Numbered from the stretch's first letter, positions 8,728-17,686 are shown. The stretch: DNA of 64,000 bases from Chryseobacterium turcicum (GCF_021010565.1 NZ_JAJNAY010000001.1:2770001-2834000); one strand, 5' to 3'. The notes: generated from the letters alone by a model not told the origin. Program-made: numbers and translations.

Positions 8728-9075
8728 TTATTCAGTAAATCTAGATTTATAAATTCTATTTATAAAAGGAAATGTTGGATTAAACTCGACTGTAAGTTCT
8801 TCCCCAATGAGAAAATTTTCATTGTCACTTTCGTTTTTGTATTCTTTACCCTGATATTCAAAACTATAAGAATAAACAAAATCACCAGTTAAATGAGATT
8901 TTCTCATTCCATTTTTTTCATTGATGATTTTTGCAATAACTTTTTGCGTTTCAAATAAATTTAAAATTGGTTGATAAATCATTAACTCTTTTGAAAAAAA
9001 CAAAAGAATTAATACCACTAATATTCTTTTAAAAATTATAAATTTATCTTTCTTTTGTATAATTCTCTTATTCAT
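8728..9075 (-). CDS. Small membrane-anchored protein, DUF3592-like
   Basis: The 115-residue protein has a basic N-terminus and one hydrophobic helix at about residues 16-36. An extracytoplasmic beta-rich domain follows with the pattern YSFEYQGKEYKNES...GEELTVEFNPTFP, resembling DUF3592-type domains. It begins six bases after the stop of the next gene (9082-9783) on the same strand, so the two are likely an operon. Function unknown. Confidence 0.7.
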   Translation of the reverse strand: MNKRIIQKKDKFIIFKRILVVLILLFFSKELMIYQPILNLFETQKVIAKIINEKNGMRKSHLTGDFVYSYSFEYQGKEYKNESDNENFLIGEELTVEFNPTFPFINRIYKSRFTE

Positions 9076-9081
9076 TTATAT

Positions 9082-9783
9082 TTAAATAACCTTAAAAACC
9101 GTCAACAACAAAATCAAAGCTTGCCAACCTAAAATAAGATAGAAAAACAGTCGGCTTGGCTCGGAAATATCTTTCAGCTTATCGATTATTTTATCTTTTA
9201 AAATCTCGGTAAAACTTATATTTTCATCTTTAAAATCGAATTCATTAAGCTCAACTTTTTTAAAACCGTAGCTGATAATTTTTTTGAACCATTTATTTTC
9301 TTTAGAATCTCTTATTTCCTGTAAAATTTTCAGTTGCAGCTTAGCTTTATCTGTTCCTTTTTGAAACAACTGAGGCTGATTGGCTTTTACTTTATTTAAA
9401 ATTCGGTCAATCATAGGAAAAAGCATTTCTTCCCCTTTATCAGCAATAAGCCTGTTGATGGTACGAAGCATCACATATTTATTTCCGAGTGTAAATAAAA
9501 GAAATGGCGCTGCAAAAATACTGACCATAGATAGTCCGAAAGCAATAGGTCTCGCTGCAAATAGCACTAAAATCGCTGCTTGTCCGTTTGCATGAACCGG
9601 ACCACCACCATTATTAAAAGTTTGCGCGATGATAATGACGATTGTGGTAATTCCTAAAATAGCAATAGAAATTTGCCCGATAATATTGATTTTGAGAAAA
9701 CTTAATGTAGCCCGACTTAGAAGTTTGGCAACATATTTAACTTGGTCATTAATACTGGTTTTAGATTTTAATTCATCTATCAT
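9082..9783 (-). CDS. Multi-pass membrane protein of unknown function
   Basis: The 233-residue protein has hydrophobic segments at about residues 29-52, 65-100 (possibly two helices) and 210-230, with a long charged region at about 110-205 that should be cytoplasmic. No catalytic motif is visible. It sits directly upstream of 8728-9075 with a six-base gap, and the ABC1 kinase gene follows on the same strand, so the three may act together at the membrane. I do not recognise the family. Confidence 0.7.
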   Translation of the reverse strand: MIDELKSKTSINDQVKYVAKLLSRATLSFLKINIIGQISIAILGITTIVIIIAQTFNNGGGPVHANGQAAILVLFAARPIAFGLSMVSIFAAPFLLFTLGNKYVMLRTINRLIADKGEEMLFPMIDRILNKVKANQPQLFQKGTDKAKLQLKILQEIRDSKENKWFKKIISYGFKKVELNEFDFKDENISFTEILKDKIIDKLKDISEPSRLFFYLILGWQALILLLTVFKVI

Positions 9784-9925
9784 TTGTGAAAATTTTGGAT
9801 AGGTAAATTACACAAATTTTAGCGATTATTCTATAAAAAATCAGGATGAAAATTCTGGAATAAATTATTTTCATTTATTCAGATTACAAATATTTTTTTT
9901 AATCATAATATTAGAATTGGTGGCA

Positions 9926-9994
9926 CTTTGTCATTCCGTAGGAAACTCAACATACTAAAAATAAAGCAGCTTAGATTCTTACAGAATGACAAAT
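9926..9994. repeat. Palindromic repeat (GTCATTCCGTAGGAA family), copy 1
   Basis: The arm TTTGTCATTCCGTAGGAA at about 9928 is mirrored by TTCTTACAGAATGACAAA ending near 9993, with a loop of about 30 bases. The same family appears, better preserved, at 13716-13787. Confidence 0.65.
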
Positions 9995-10042
9995 AAGCCG
10001 TTAAAACTAAGTTATCATTAATTTTAGATATTCTAAAAAATT

Positions 10043-10879
10043 CTATTCCTCCACAACATATTCATTATAATGTCCTAAAAATTTCACATTAGAACCTAGC
10101 GCAATAATCTCATCGATTGCATTTTGAGAAAGTACATTGTGCCATTCGCTTGCTACATTGATGAAGAAAAAATAATTTCCCAAACCGGTTTTTAAGGTTC
10201 TGCTTTCGATTTTAGAGAGGTTCATTTTTCGCCATGCAAAAACAGAAAGTACCTGATGAAGACCTCCTGCGTGATCTTCAGGAAGAGTAATGATTAAAGA
10301 CGTTTTTTCCGAAATTTTTGAAAGAGGAATATCTAAAGCTGTCTTTGTTTTTGAAATAACAATAAACTTGGTATGATTCTGCTCAAAATCCTGAATATTT
10401 TCATGAATAATCTTTAAACCATACAGTTTTGCAGAATATCGGTTGGCAATTGCTGCCCATTTTTCCTGAGAGTTTTCAGAAACTAGTTTTGCCGAAGCCG
10501 CTGTAGAGCTGTAATCCTGCGAAGGAATATCTTTAAAATTTTCGTATCTGAAATGAAAAGTCTGCGCCAAAGCTTGAGGATGAGAAATAACTTTCTCAAA
10601 GGTTTCGTTGTCAGGATGAATCATCAGATGATGCGCAATGGGCATTACCAATTCTGTCTCAATAAAAACTTCAAAATCATAAAGATAATCAAGGGTCATC
10701 GAAACGGTTCCTTCGATAGAATTTTCCAGAGGAACTACGGCTTTATCTACTTCATTATTTTTCACGGCATTAAAGCAATCTAAAATACTCGATTGAGGAA
10801 CTAATTCTTCAGTCGGGAAAATCTGCGATGCTGCTAATTGCGTGAAACTGGCTTGTGGACCGAGGTATGCTATTTTCAT
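10043..10879 (-). CDS. pheA: Prephenate dehydratase
   Basis: This 278-residue monofunctional enzyme converts prephenate to phenylpyruvate in phenylalanine biosynthesis. It has an N-terminal periplasmic-binding-like dehydratase domain (about 1-180: YLGPQASFTQLAA, PLENSIEGTV, DYSSTAASAKL) and a C-terminal ACT domain (about 192-265) for phenylalanine feedback, with GGLH at 205-208 and ESRT at 225-228. The usual catalytic Thr-Arg-Phe appears as Thr170-Lys171-Phe172, a conservative change. A TACATTTG box lies at 10884-10891 on the minus strand, just upstream. It stands alone, without the DAHP synthase or chorismate mutase genes seen elsewhere. Confidence 0.92.
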   Translation of the reverse strand: MKIAYLGPQASFTQLAASQIFPTEELVPQSSILDCFNAVKNNEVDKAVVPLENSIEGTVSMTLDYLYDFEVFIETELVMPIAHHLMIHPDNETFEKVISHPQALAQTFHFRYENFKDIPSQDYSSTAASAKLVSENSQEKWAAIANRYSAKLYGLKIIHENIQDFEQNHTKFIVISKTKTALDIPLSKISEKTSLIITLPEDHAGGLHQVLSVFAWRKMNLSKIESRTLKTGLGNYFFFINVASEWHNVLSQNAIDEIIALGSNVKFLGHYNEYVVEE

Positions 10880-10928
10880 AGGACAAATGTAGAAAATATT
10901 GAATAAAAGTAATTTTAATTAGACCTTT

Positions 10929-11446
10929 TTATTCCTTGTATATATATGTTTCATTTTTTAATTTACCATTGTCTTGCTGCTCTATTTCTATGTATACATC
11001 TTCAGAAATAGGTTTACCTCTATTTTTTAGAATATCAAATTTAAGATTAACCAAACTATTTTCAATTTTCTTTATACAAAACTGGTACTCATCTTTATCA
11101 TAATATTTATTAATTTCCTCATTCTCGCTAAAGATTCATTACTAAATAAGTCTTGTTTATTCCTCAAACCTCCACAATCAATCATTCCCGATAAGTATAA
11201 TTTATTATCAATAACTTCATAAACTCCTTGATAACCACGCCAACATGACAAAGGAATAAGTTCTCCTTTAAAGCTAAACTTTGCTAATTCATCATCATTG
11301 AACTTTTCTCGGAGATACCTTTCAATCAATAAATTATAAGTTGGAATCGTATCATTCTTATAAATAATTAAATCTGGCGATTGAGGACTTGCAATCGCTT
11401 TTAACGACAAAAGAAATAACAATAACATTGCTACATTATTTTTCAT
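10929..11446 (-). pseudogene. Frameshifted secreted protein gene
   Basis: The first part reads from ATG at 11446 (signal peptide MKNNVAMLLLFLLSLKAIAS, then GYQGVYEVIDNKLYLSG and DCGGLRNKQDLF) but leaves frame and stops at 11072 with an unlikely tail (MRKLINIMIKMSTSFV). In another minus-strand frame, from about 11125 down to a stop at 10929, the sequence reads smoothly as ENEEINKYYDKDEYQF, then a Lys/Glu-rich stretch ending NGKLKNETYIYKE. One missing base, or two extra, between roughly 11104 and 11136 explains both halves. The intact protein would be about 172 residues, exported, of unknown function. It may be a true mutation or a sequencing error. Confidence 0.7.
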
Positions 11447-11477
11447 AAAATTGTAGTAAAATTTGTTTTAAAATATA

Positions 11478-11505
11478 CAAAAAATCCCACCAAAAGACAG
11501 GATTT
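11478..11505 (-). terminator. Rho-independent terminator of the lipoprotein gene
   Basis: Read on the minus strand, AAATCCTGTC-TTTT-GGTGGGATTT forms a stem followed by T residues, immediately after the stop at 11511. It is nearly the same hairpin as the one after guaA. Confidence 0.75.
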
Positions 11506-11510
11506 AAATT

Positions 11511-12029
11511 TTACTTGGAATAATCTGGTAAAGATAGTTCAGAAATATTACTAAATTCAACAGAATCTTTTACCGTATTATATTTCATATACATTGTGCG
11601 CCATTTTTCTTTCATCGCTTCTTCCTTTGTAAAAGCATGTTCTTTTACCATAAAATGTTCTTTCATATGGTCAAAATCCTCATATTTCAGTTTAAAAATA
11701 TTTTCCAATTTTTGAGTTACAAGAAATTCGTAATCTTTATACTTAAAATAACCATATTTCTGACTTTTAATTTCATCATTTACTCTAGGTGAATTATCAT
11801 TAATGATTGTAGGCTTTTGATTTGTGAACAGTAAATCCAATTGTTTTTTTTCAGGATTTTCAAATCCTGACACAATTATAAATTTCACTTTTTTCTTAGC
11901 ATTAGAATCTTCAATAAATTTATCAATCTCAGTAATTATTTTCTTTTGGCTAATAACTTCATTGATTTCGGGATTTTTACTGCATGCAGACAATACCAGT
12001 AAGATAGCTGCAATTAAAATATTTTTCAT
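11511..12029 (-). CDS. Lipoprotein of unknown function
   Basis: The 172-residue protein starts MKNILIAAILLVLSACSKNP (Cys16 lipobox). I use the ATG at 12029 because the upstream alternative is a TTG two codons earlier. The mature region is charged and mixed alpha/beta, with no motif I recognise. It ends in a terminator that closely copies the guaA terminator hairpin, so it lies between two nearly identical hairpins. It may share a surface location with the disrupted secreted-protein gene downstream. Confidence 0.72.
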   Translation of the reverse strand: MKNILIAAILLVLSACSKNPEINEVISQKKIITEIDKFIEDSNAKKKVKFIIVSGFENPEKKQLDLLFTNQKPTIINDNSPRVNDEIKSQKYGYFKYKDYEFLVTQKLENIFKLKYEDFDHMKEHFMVKEHAFTKEEAMKEKWRTMYMKYNTVKDSVEFSNISELSLPDYSK

Positions 12030-12065
12030 AGACAATTAGTTTCAAAAATTTTATAAACAAAAATA

Positions 12066-12096
12066 AATCAAAAAATCCCACCAAAAGGCAGGATTT
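12066..12096 (-). terminator. Rho-independent terminator of guaA
   Basis: On the minus strand AAATCCTGCC-TTTT-GGTGGGATTT, a 10-bp stem with two G-T pairs, is followed by TTTT, 23 bases after the guaA stop. Confidence 0.8.
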
Positions 12097-12118
12097 ATAT
12101 TTAAAATTCAAATCAAGA

Positions 12119-13648
12119 TTACTCCCACTCTATTGTTGCAGGTGGTTTGCTTGAAATGTCGTATGCTACTCTGTTGATACCTCTTACTTCGTTAATGATT
12201 CTGCTTGAAACTGTATCTAAAAACTCGTAAGGAAGTCTGCTCCAAGTTGCCGTCATAAAGTCGATGGTGTTTGCTGAACGAACTACTGCTGTGTATTCGT
12301 ACGTTCTTTCGTCACCCATTACTCCTACAGATTTTACAGGAAGTAAAACGACAAACGCCTGAGAAACTTTATCGTACAAGTCATTTTTATACAATTCTTC
12401 GATAAAAATATCGTCAGCTTCCTGAAGAATTTTTACTTTTTCTTCATCTACAGCGCCCAAAATTCTGATTCCTAAACCTGGACCAGGGAAAGGGTGTCTG
12501 TGTACCAAGTGATGAGGAATACCTAATTCTTCACCCACTTTTCTTACTTCGTCTTTGAATAATTCTCTCAAAGGCTCCAACAATTCAAACTCCATTTCTT
12601 CAGGAAGTCCGCCTACGTTGTGGTGAGATTTGATTACTGCAGAAGGTCCGTTTACAGACTGACTTTCGATAACGTCTGGGTAAATCGTTCCTTGTGCTAA
12701 GAATTTTGCTCCTTCAATTTTGTGAGATTCTTCGTCGAAAACATGAATAAATTCGTTTCCAATGATTTTTCTTTTAGCTTCAGGATCATCAACTCCTGCT
12801 AATTTTGAAAGGAATCTTTCTTTTGCATCAACCAATTTAATGTTCATATGGAAATGTTCTCCATAGTTTTCCATTACTTTTACGTCTTCGTCTTTTCTCA
12901 ACAATCCTGTATCTACAAAGATACATTGTAATTGATCACCAATCGCTTTGTGAATTAAAACTGCTGCAACAGAAGAATCTACTCCTCCTGAAAGACCAAG
13001 AATCACTTTTTGATCACCTACTTTTTCTTTGATTTCGGCAACTGTTTTTTCGATATAGTTGGTCAATTTCCAGTTTTTCTCTGCATTACAGATTGGAAAC
13101 ACGAAATTTTCTAACATTTTACCTCCTTCTTCTGTGTGAGAAACTTCCGGGTGGAACTGTACGCAATAGATTTTCTTCTCTTCATTAGAAATTGAAGCGA
13201 TTACTCCTGATTTTGCGTTTAATTCAAAACCTGCCGGCAATTCTCCAACCTCGTCAAAGTGGCTCATCCAGACAATAGAATTGTTGGTTACTCCTTTTAA
13301 TAAAGAAGACTCTTTTACGATTTCTAAATGTGCTTTTCCGTATTCTCCTTTTTCTCCTTTGTGTACTTTTCCACCTAAGAGATGTGCTGTAAGCTGCATT
13401 CCGTAGCAAATTCCTAAAACAGGAATTCCTTGCTCGTACAATTCTTTTTCAACCAAATGAGCGTTTTCTGCATTTACAGAGCTTGGCCCACCTGAAAGGA
13501 TAATTCCTCTCGGTTGCTTTTCTAAAATTGTTTCTAATGGTGTATTGAAAGGTAAAATTTCAGAATAAACACCCATCTCACGGATTCTTCTTCCGATAAG
13601 CTGGTTGTACTGAGAACCGAAATCTAATATGATAATACCGTTGTTCAT
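12119..13648 (-). CDS. guaA: GMP synthase (glutamine-hydrolysing)
   Basis: This 509-residue cytoplasmic enzyme makes GMP from XMP, glutamine and ATP. The class I glutamine amidotransferase domain (1-190) has the nucleophile Cys81 in GICYG and the His166/Glu168 pair in FHPE. The ATP-pyrophosphatase domain starts with the P-loop SGGVDSS (220-226). The C-terminal dimerisation domain carries HPFPGPGLGIRILG and ends in the family tail KPPATIEWE. It is the last gene of the purine cluster and is followed by a terminator. All expected residues are present. Confidence 0.97.
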   Translation of the reverse strand: MNNGIIILDFGSQYNQLIGRRIREMGVYSEILPFNTPLETILEKQPRGIILSGGPSSVNAENAHLVEKELYEQGIPVLGICYGMQLTAHLLGGKVHKGEKGEYGKAHLEIVKESSLLKGVTNNSIVWMSHFDEVGELPAGFELNAKSGVIASISNEEKKIYCVQFHPEVSHTEEGGKMLENFVFPICNAEKNWKLTNYIEKTVAEIKEKVGDQKVILGLSGGVDSSVAAVLIHKAIGDQLQCIFVDTGLLRKDEDVKVMENYGEHFHMNIKLVDAKERFLSKLAGVDDPEAKRKIIGNEFIHVFDEESHKIEGAKFLAQGTIYPDVIESQSVNGPSAVIKSHHNVGGLPEEMEFELLEPLRELFKDEVRKVGEELGIPHHLVHRHPFPGPGLGIRILGAVDEEKVKILQEADDIFIEELYKNDLYDKVSQAFVVLLPVKSVGVMGDERTYEYTAVVRSANTIDFMTATWSRLPYEFLDTVSSRIINEVRGINRVAYDISSKPPATIEWE

Positions 13649-13715
13649 TTTTATAATTGATAAATGATGATTGATAATTAATGAGTTTCAATTTATTTAA
13701 ATTTTTAAAAGAATG

Positions 13716-13787
13716 TTTGTCATTCCGTAGGAATCTAAACTCTTTATTTTTTTATCATTACCGCAGAGATTCCTACGGAATGACAAA
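13716..13787. repeat. Palindromic repeat (GTCATTCCGTAGGAA family), copy 2
   Basis: A perfect 21-bp inverted repeat, TTTGTCATTCCGTAGGAATC plus T at 13716-13736 and its complement at 13767-13787, encloses a 30-base loop. Together with the next repeat it fills the 313-bp gap between guaA and purD, in which I see no gene. Confidence 0.8.
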
Positions 13788-13839
13788 AATGCATTTATTA
13801 AAATTAAATTAACTCATATATTTTTTAAACTAATCTTTT

Positions 13840-13912
13840 AAGCTTTGGCTAAAGCCAAATTTCATATCTCACTTTTGAAATCGGGCTAAAGCCCGATCCT
13901 ATTGATGAAACT
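13840..13912. repeat. Palindromic repeat (CTAAAGCCC family), copy 1
   Basis: There are two mini-palindromes, TTTGGCTAAAGCCAAA near 13844-13859 and TCGGGCTAAAGCCCGA at 13881-13896, followed by TCCTATTGATGAAA. The second half recurs at 20819-20848. This is a dispersed intergenic element. Confidence 0.7.
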
Positions 13913-13961
13913 TTTACAAAAAAAGACCTGGATTACTCCAAATCTTTTTTCGTGATTTATT

Positions 13962-15200
13962 TTAAAACTTTCCGATGTCTTCTCTGTAGAAGCCGTAATC
14001 GAAATGTACGTGACTTGCATCTTCGTACACTTTTTTACGAGCATCGTCGTAAGTTGCTCCTGTTGCAACGATATTTAAAACTCTACCGCCGTTTGAAACT
14101 ACTTTATCTCCTTTTTTGATGGCACCTGCGTATAAAAGCTGACTGTGTCTCACTTTTTCTTCACCAGTGATTTCAAAACCTACTTCCATATTTCTAGGGT
14201 AACCTCCAGAACACATTACAAGACAAACTGCTTTTTCGTCTTTAAATTTAAGTTTGATTTCTTTACCGTCCATACAGTCGTTGATTACATCAAGAAGATT
14301 ATTCTCCATTAACGCCATCAAAACCTGAGTTTCAGGATCTCCGAATCTCATGTTGTATTCTAATAAGTAAGTTCCGTTTTTGGTAATCATCAATCCGAAG
14401 AAAATCATTCCTTTGAACGTGAAACCTTCAGCTTTAAGACCTTTTACGGTAGGATTCAAAATATTATTTTCGAAATCTACGTAATGTACTTCGGTGAATT
14501 CAGGGCTTGGAGCTACTGAACCCATTCCGCCTGTATTAGGACCTGTATCGCCGTTTCCTACTTTTTTGTAATCTTTAGCTGCAATACATGGGTATATTTT
14601 TTCGCCATTTGAGAATGCAATAATTGAAGCTTCAAAACCTACTAAATGTTCTTCAATAACCAAACGGATTCCTGCATCACCATAGATTCTTCTGATCATA
14701 AAATCGTGAATCGTAGCTTCTGCTTCCTCCAAAGTTTCGCAGATAACAACTCCTTTTCCACCAGCAAGACCACTCGCTTTGATTACTAAAGGATATTCTT
14801 GTTTTTGAACATATTCTTTAGCTTCAGGATAAGAATCAAACACGACTGCTTTTGCCGTTTTGATATCATAGGTCTGCATAAATTTCTTAGAAAAAGCTTT
14901 ACTACCTTCTAAGCTTGCCACTTTTTGATTAGGACCAAAAACTTTAAGATTATGTTTCTTAAACTCGTCCTTCAAACCAGCTACAAGAGGAGCTTCTGGG
15001 CCTACAATCGTAAGGTCTACCTGCTCTTTAATTGCAAAATCTCTAAGTTCTTTAATCTCTGATAAATGAACATTTTTTCCTATTTTGTCGGTCGTTGCGT
15101 TTCCGTTGGCAAAAAACATTTGACTCACTCTAGAATCTTTCTGAAGTTTTGCTGCCAAAGCAGATTCTCTTCCACCTTCACCTATGATTAATATTCTCAT
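13962..15200 (-). CDS. purD: Phosphoribosylamine--glycine ligase (GAR synthetase)
   Basis: This 412-residue ATP-grasp enzyme carries out step 2 of purine synthesis, joining phosphoribosylamine and glycine. Visible motifs are the N-terminal GEGGRESALA (7-16), the glycine-rich ATP loop KASGLAGGKGV (141-151), GDTGPNTGGMG (217-227) and the metal-binding EYNMRFGDPE (281-290). Length is normal for the family. Its own promoter lies just upstream (15228-15259) and it follows purH by 85 bases on the same strand. Confidence 0.96.
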   Translation of the reverse strand: MRILIIGEGGRESALAAKLQKDSRVSQMFFANGNATTDKIGKNVHLSEIKELRDFAIKEQVDLTIVGPEAPLVAGLKDEFKKHNLKVFGPNQKVASLEGSKAFSKKFMQTYDIKTAKAVVFDSYPEAKEYVQKQEYPLVIKASGLAGGKGVVICETLEEAEATIHDFMIRRIYGDAGIRLVIEEHLVGFEASIIAFSNGEKIYPCIAAKDYKKVGNGDTGPNTGGMGSVAPSPEFTEVHYVDFENNILNPTVKGLKAEGFTFKGMIFFGLMITKNGTYLLEYNMRFGDPETQVLMALMENNLLDVINDCMDGKEIKLKFKDEKAVCLVMCSGGYPRNMEVGFEITGEEKVRHSQLLYAGAIKKGDKVVSNGGRVLNIVATGATYDDARKKVYEDASHVHFDYGFYREDIGKF

Positions 15201-15227
15201 GCTTTATTTATTATCTAGTCTATTGTA

Positions 15228-15259
15228 CAAATATATAATTTTGAATGCTATAAATACAA
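15228..15259 (-). promoter_or_regulatory. Promoter of purD
   Basis: On the minus strand TTG (15259-15257), a 21-base spacer and TATATTTG (15235-15228) match the Bacteroidetes promoter form, 27 bases before the purD start. Confidence 0.6.
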
Positions 15260-15288
15260 TCCCAAATTATTTTTTAATTCTATTTTAA

Positions 15289-16803
15289 TTAATGGAAAAA
15301 ATGTCTAATCCCAGTAAACATCATCGGAATTTTGTGCTCATTGGCTGCTTCGATGCTGTCTTGGTCTTTTACACTTCCACCCGGCTGAATAATTGCCGTA
15401 ATACCTTCCTGAGCGCAGAAATCTACTACATCACGGAAAGGGAAAAACGCATCAGAAGCTAAAACTAAGTCTCCTGTGAATTTTTCTTTTGCTCTTTCAA
15501 TAGCTTGCTGCGTTGCCCAGATTCTGTTTACCTGTCCACCTCCGATACCGAAAGCCTGGATTCCGTTTGATACAACGATTGCGTTAGATTTTACATATTT
15601 TACGACTCTCTGAGAGAATAATAATGCTTTTTTCTGCTCTTCTGTTGGTTGAGTTTCTGTAACTACTTTAATATCATCTGAGAAAATACTGTCGTTATCC
15701 TGAACTAAAATTCCACCGTCAACCTTTACCCAAGTCTGTTTGTCTGAAACTGGGTTAACGATTTTTATAATTCTTAAATTTTTCTTTTTTCTTAGAATTT
15801 CCAAAGCATCTTCATCAAAATCTGGAGCCATTACAATCTCAAGGAAAGTTTTGTTTAATTCTTCCGCTGTTGCTGCGTCGATTTTGTAGTTCATTGCAAC
15901 AATTCCGCCAAAGATAGAAACAGGATCACATTCGAAAGTTTTTGCATATGTTTCCAACGCTGAAGTTCCGATAGCAACTCCACAAGGTGTAGAATGCTTT
16001 ACCGCACAACAAGCCATTTCTTCTTTAAATTCTGTCACAACTTTCCAGCAAAGATCCATATCACGAAGATTATTGAAAGACAATTCCTTACCTCCCAATT
16101 GTTCGAAATCTTTCATCGCTCCATTTTCGAAAGTAGAAGCATAATAAGCTGCAGTCTGATGAGGGTTTTCACCGTATCTAAGGTCTGCAACTTTTTTGTA
16201 AGAAACGCTTAAATACGTTGGATATTCTTCGTCTAAAAGCATTCTTGAAATTGCTGCATCATAAGCAGAAGTCAAATTGAATACTTTTCCTGCCAATCTT
16301 TTACGAGTTTCGATAAGCGTATCGCCATTCTCCTCCATTTCGATTTTCACTTTCGCATAATCTTCAACGTCAGTAAGCACGGTTACAGAGTCGAAGTTTT
16401 TAGCAGCAGAACGAAGCATTGAAGGACCTCCGATATCGATAAATTCTACCTTTTCGTGAAGAGGAATATCTTTATTTACATTTTCAAAGAAAGGGTAAAG
16501 ATTTACGATAACCATGTCGATTAAACCAATTCCGTGTTCCTGAACGGTTTTCATGTGCTCTTCATTCGCACGAACTGCCAATAAACCACCGTGAACTTTT
16601 GGGTGTAAAGTTTTCACTCTTCCATCCAACATCTCAGGAAAATCGGTTACTTCATCAATCTGAATTGGATTTAAACCAGCCTCTTTCAAATGTTTGAAAG
16701 TCCCACCAGTAGAAATCAATTCATAATTTTGGGATTCCAAAAACTGTGCGAATTCTGTTAATCCGCTTTTGTCAGAAACACTGATCAAAACTCTCTTGCT
16801 CAT
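15289..16803 (-). CDS. purH: Bifunctional AICAR transformylase / IMP cyclohydrolase
   Basis: The 504-residue enzyme performs the last two steps to IMP. The N-terminal MGS-like IMP cyclohydrolase domain (1-190) has [13 protein letters not shown] and the GRVKTLHP block (61-68). The C-terminal transformylase has LRYGENPHQ (208-216) and the catalytic Lys269-His270 in VKHSTPCG. Its last residues, [10 protein letters not shown], are typical. It lies between purN and purD. The 305-bp gap upstream contains an unusual run of hairpins that may form its leader. Confidence 0.96.
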   Translation of the reverse strand: MSKRVLISVSDKSGLTEFAQFLESQNYELISTGGTFKHLKEAGLNPIQIDEVTDFPEMLDGRVKTLHPKVHGGLLAVRANEEHMKTVQEHGIGLIDMVIVNLYPFFENVNKDIPLHEKVEFIDIGGPSMLRSAAKNFDSVTVLTDVEDYAKVKIEMEENGDTLIETRKRLAGKVFNLTSAYDAAISRMLLDEEYPTYLSVSYKKVADLRYGENPHQTAAYYASTFENGAMKDFEQLGGKELSFNNLRDMDLCWKVVTEFKEEMACCAVKHSTPCGVAIGTSALETYAKTFECDPVSIFGGIVAMNYKIDAATAEELNKTFLEIVMAPDFDEDALEILRKKKNLRIIKIVNPVSDKQTWVKVDGGILVQDNDSIFSDDIKVVTETQPTEEQKKALLFSQRVVKYVKSNAIVVSNGIQAFGIGGGQVNRIWATQQAIERAKEKFTGDLVLASDAFFPFRDVVDFCAQEGITAIIQPGGSVKDQDSIEAANEHKIPMMFTGIRHFFH

Positions 16804-16828
16804 AGATTTTCATTTTTTTTTGAAGTCG

Positions 16829-17031
16829 AAACCGCATTGATTGCGGTTTTCCCTTCTTTTTACTTTTTTTAATAGGATTTTCATCCTATCCTTTAATAAG
16901 CTGTCCCCATTGGGACTTTTTCAACTTTTACTTTTTACAGTTATTTCAAACTGTAGACCGGTTCTTTCACCTCCGATCTTACTTTTACTTAGATTTTTTA
17001 CTTTTTCGAAATTCTTTTTTTTTATCTAAGT
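16829..17031 (-). ncRNA. Candidate structured leader of purH: six short hairpins
   Basis: Read on the minus strand towards purH, six hairpins follow one another, all separated by A-rich linkers. They are ACTTAGAT/ATCTAAGT (17031-16987), an imperfect AGATCGG/CCGGTCT (16979-16955), ACAGTT/AACTGT (16954-16937), GTCCC/GGGAC (16916-16903), ATAGGAT/ATCCTAT (16889-16872) and AAACCGCA/TGCGGTTT (16849-16829). Several linkers repeat AAAAAGTAAAA. I do not recognise a known riboswitch; the ZTP and PRPP riboswitches that precede purine genes elsewhere have different conserved cores. The structure is seen in the sequence; a regulatory role is inference. Confidence 0.45.
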
Positions 17032-17045
17032 GTTTCTTTTATTTT

Positions 17046-17124
17046 AATGTAGCAATGTATCAGTTTAACAATATAACAATTCGTTATAGTTGGTAAATTG
17101 TTACATTACTAGATTGGTACATTA
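17046..17124. repeat. AATGTANCAAT palindromic repeat, copy A
   Basis: The AT-rich imperfect palindrome (GCAATGTATCAGTTTAACAA ... GGTAAATTGTTACATTACTA) overlaps the end of purN. The purN stop codon and its last four codons lie inside the repeat. Related copies sit at 17687-17764 and 18938-19014. Confidence 0.65.
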
Positions 17125-17681
17125 TTTAGTACTTTATTAATTGCTATTGGAAAAATTTCATATTCAATTTTGTGAACTTTTTCAGCAACGGTTTCGGGAG
17201 TATCCTTTTCTGTAACTTCGAATGATTTTTGAAGAATCGCTTCTCCTTCGTCAATCCCGGGAGTTACAAAATGTACAGTTGCTCCGCTTTCTTTTTCTTT
17301 AGCTTCAATCACCGCATTATGCACATGATGTCCCCACATTCCTTTTCCTCCAAATTTTGGAAGCAAAGCTGGATGAATATTAATTATTTTCCCAACCCAG
17401 TTTTCACAAAACTCAGGTTTTAGAATAGATAAAAATCCTGCCAGTACAATTAAATCTGTATTTTCCGGAATGATTTTACTCAATTCGCTGCTGAAGTTTT
17501 TTCCTCTCGGAATCAAAACATTTTCTATGTTGTGATTTTTCGCTCTTTCTAATCCGAAACATTCTCTGTCGGCAACTACTAAAGATACTTTTGCATTTTG
17601 GATTTCTCCGCTATCAATGGTATCGATAATTCGCTGAAGATTACTTCCTGAACCTGAAACGAGTATTACTAAGTTTTTCAT
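17109..17681 (-). CDS. purN: Phosphoribosylglycinamide formyltransferase
   Basis: The 190-residue enzyme transfers a formyl group from 10-formyl-THF to GAR, step 3 of purine synthesis. The N-terminal phosphate loop SGSGSN is at 9-14. The catalytic residues Asn101, His103 (in NIHPALLPKF) and Asp144 (in GIDEGEAIL) are present. It lies between purM and purH on the same strand. Its last codons (VPI-stop) are embedded in a dispersed palindromic repeat, so the C-terminus has probably been reshaped by repeat insertion. Confidence 0.95.
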   Translation of the reverse strand: MKNLVILVSGSGSNLQRIIDTIDSGEIQNAKVSLVVADRECFGLERAKNHNIENVLIPRGKNFSSELSKIIPENTDLIVLAGFLSILKPEFCENWVGKIINIHPALLPKFGGKGMWGHHVHNAVIEAKEKESGATVHFVTPGIDEGEAILQKSFEVTEKDTPETVAEKVHKIEYEIFPIAINKVLNNVPI

Positions 17682-17686
17682 AAATT

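Noticed and set aside
16955..16979. GGAGGTGAAAG on the minus strand, which could look like a ribosome-binding site with a 9-codon GTG leader peptide
   Set aside because: The GGAG sits directly against the GTG with no spacing, Bacteroidetes rarely use such sites, and the peptide has no control codons.
16841..17029. A 62-codon plus-strand frame between purH and purN
   Set aside because: It is composed almost only of Phe, Leu and Ser from T-rich linkers and lies over the hairpin region.
16804..17108. A ZTP, PRPP or purine riboswitch before purH
   Set aside because: None of the conserved cores of these riboswitches could be found on the purH strand; the region shows only short simple hairpins.
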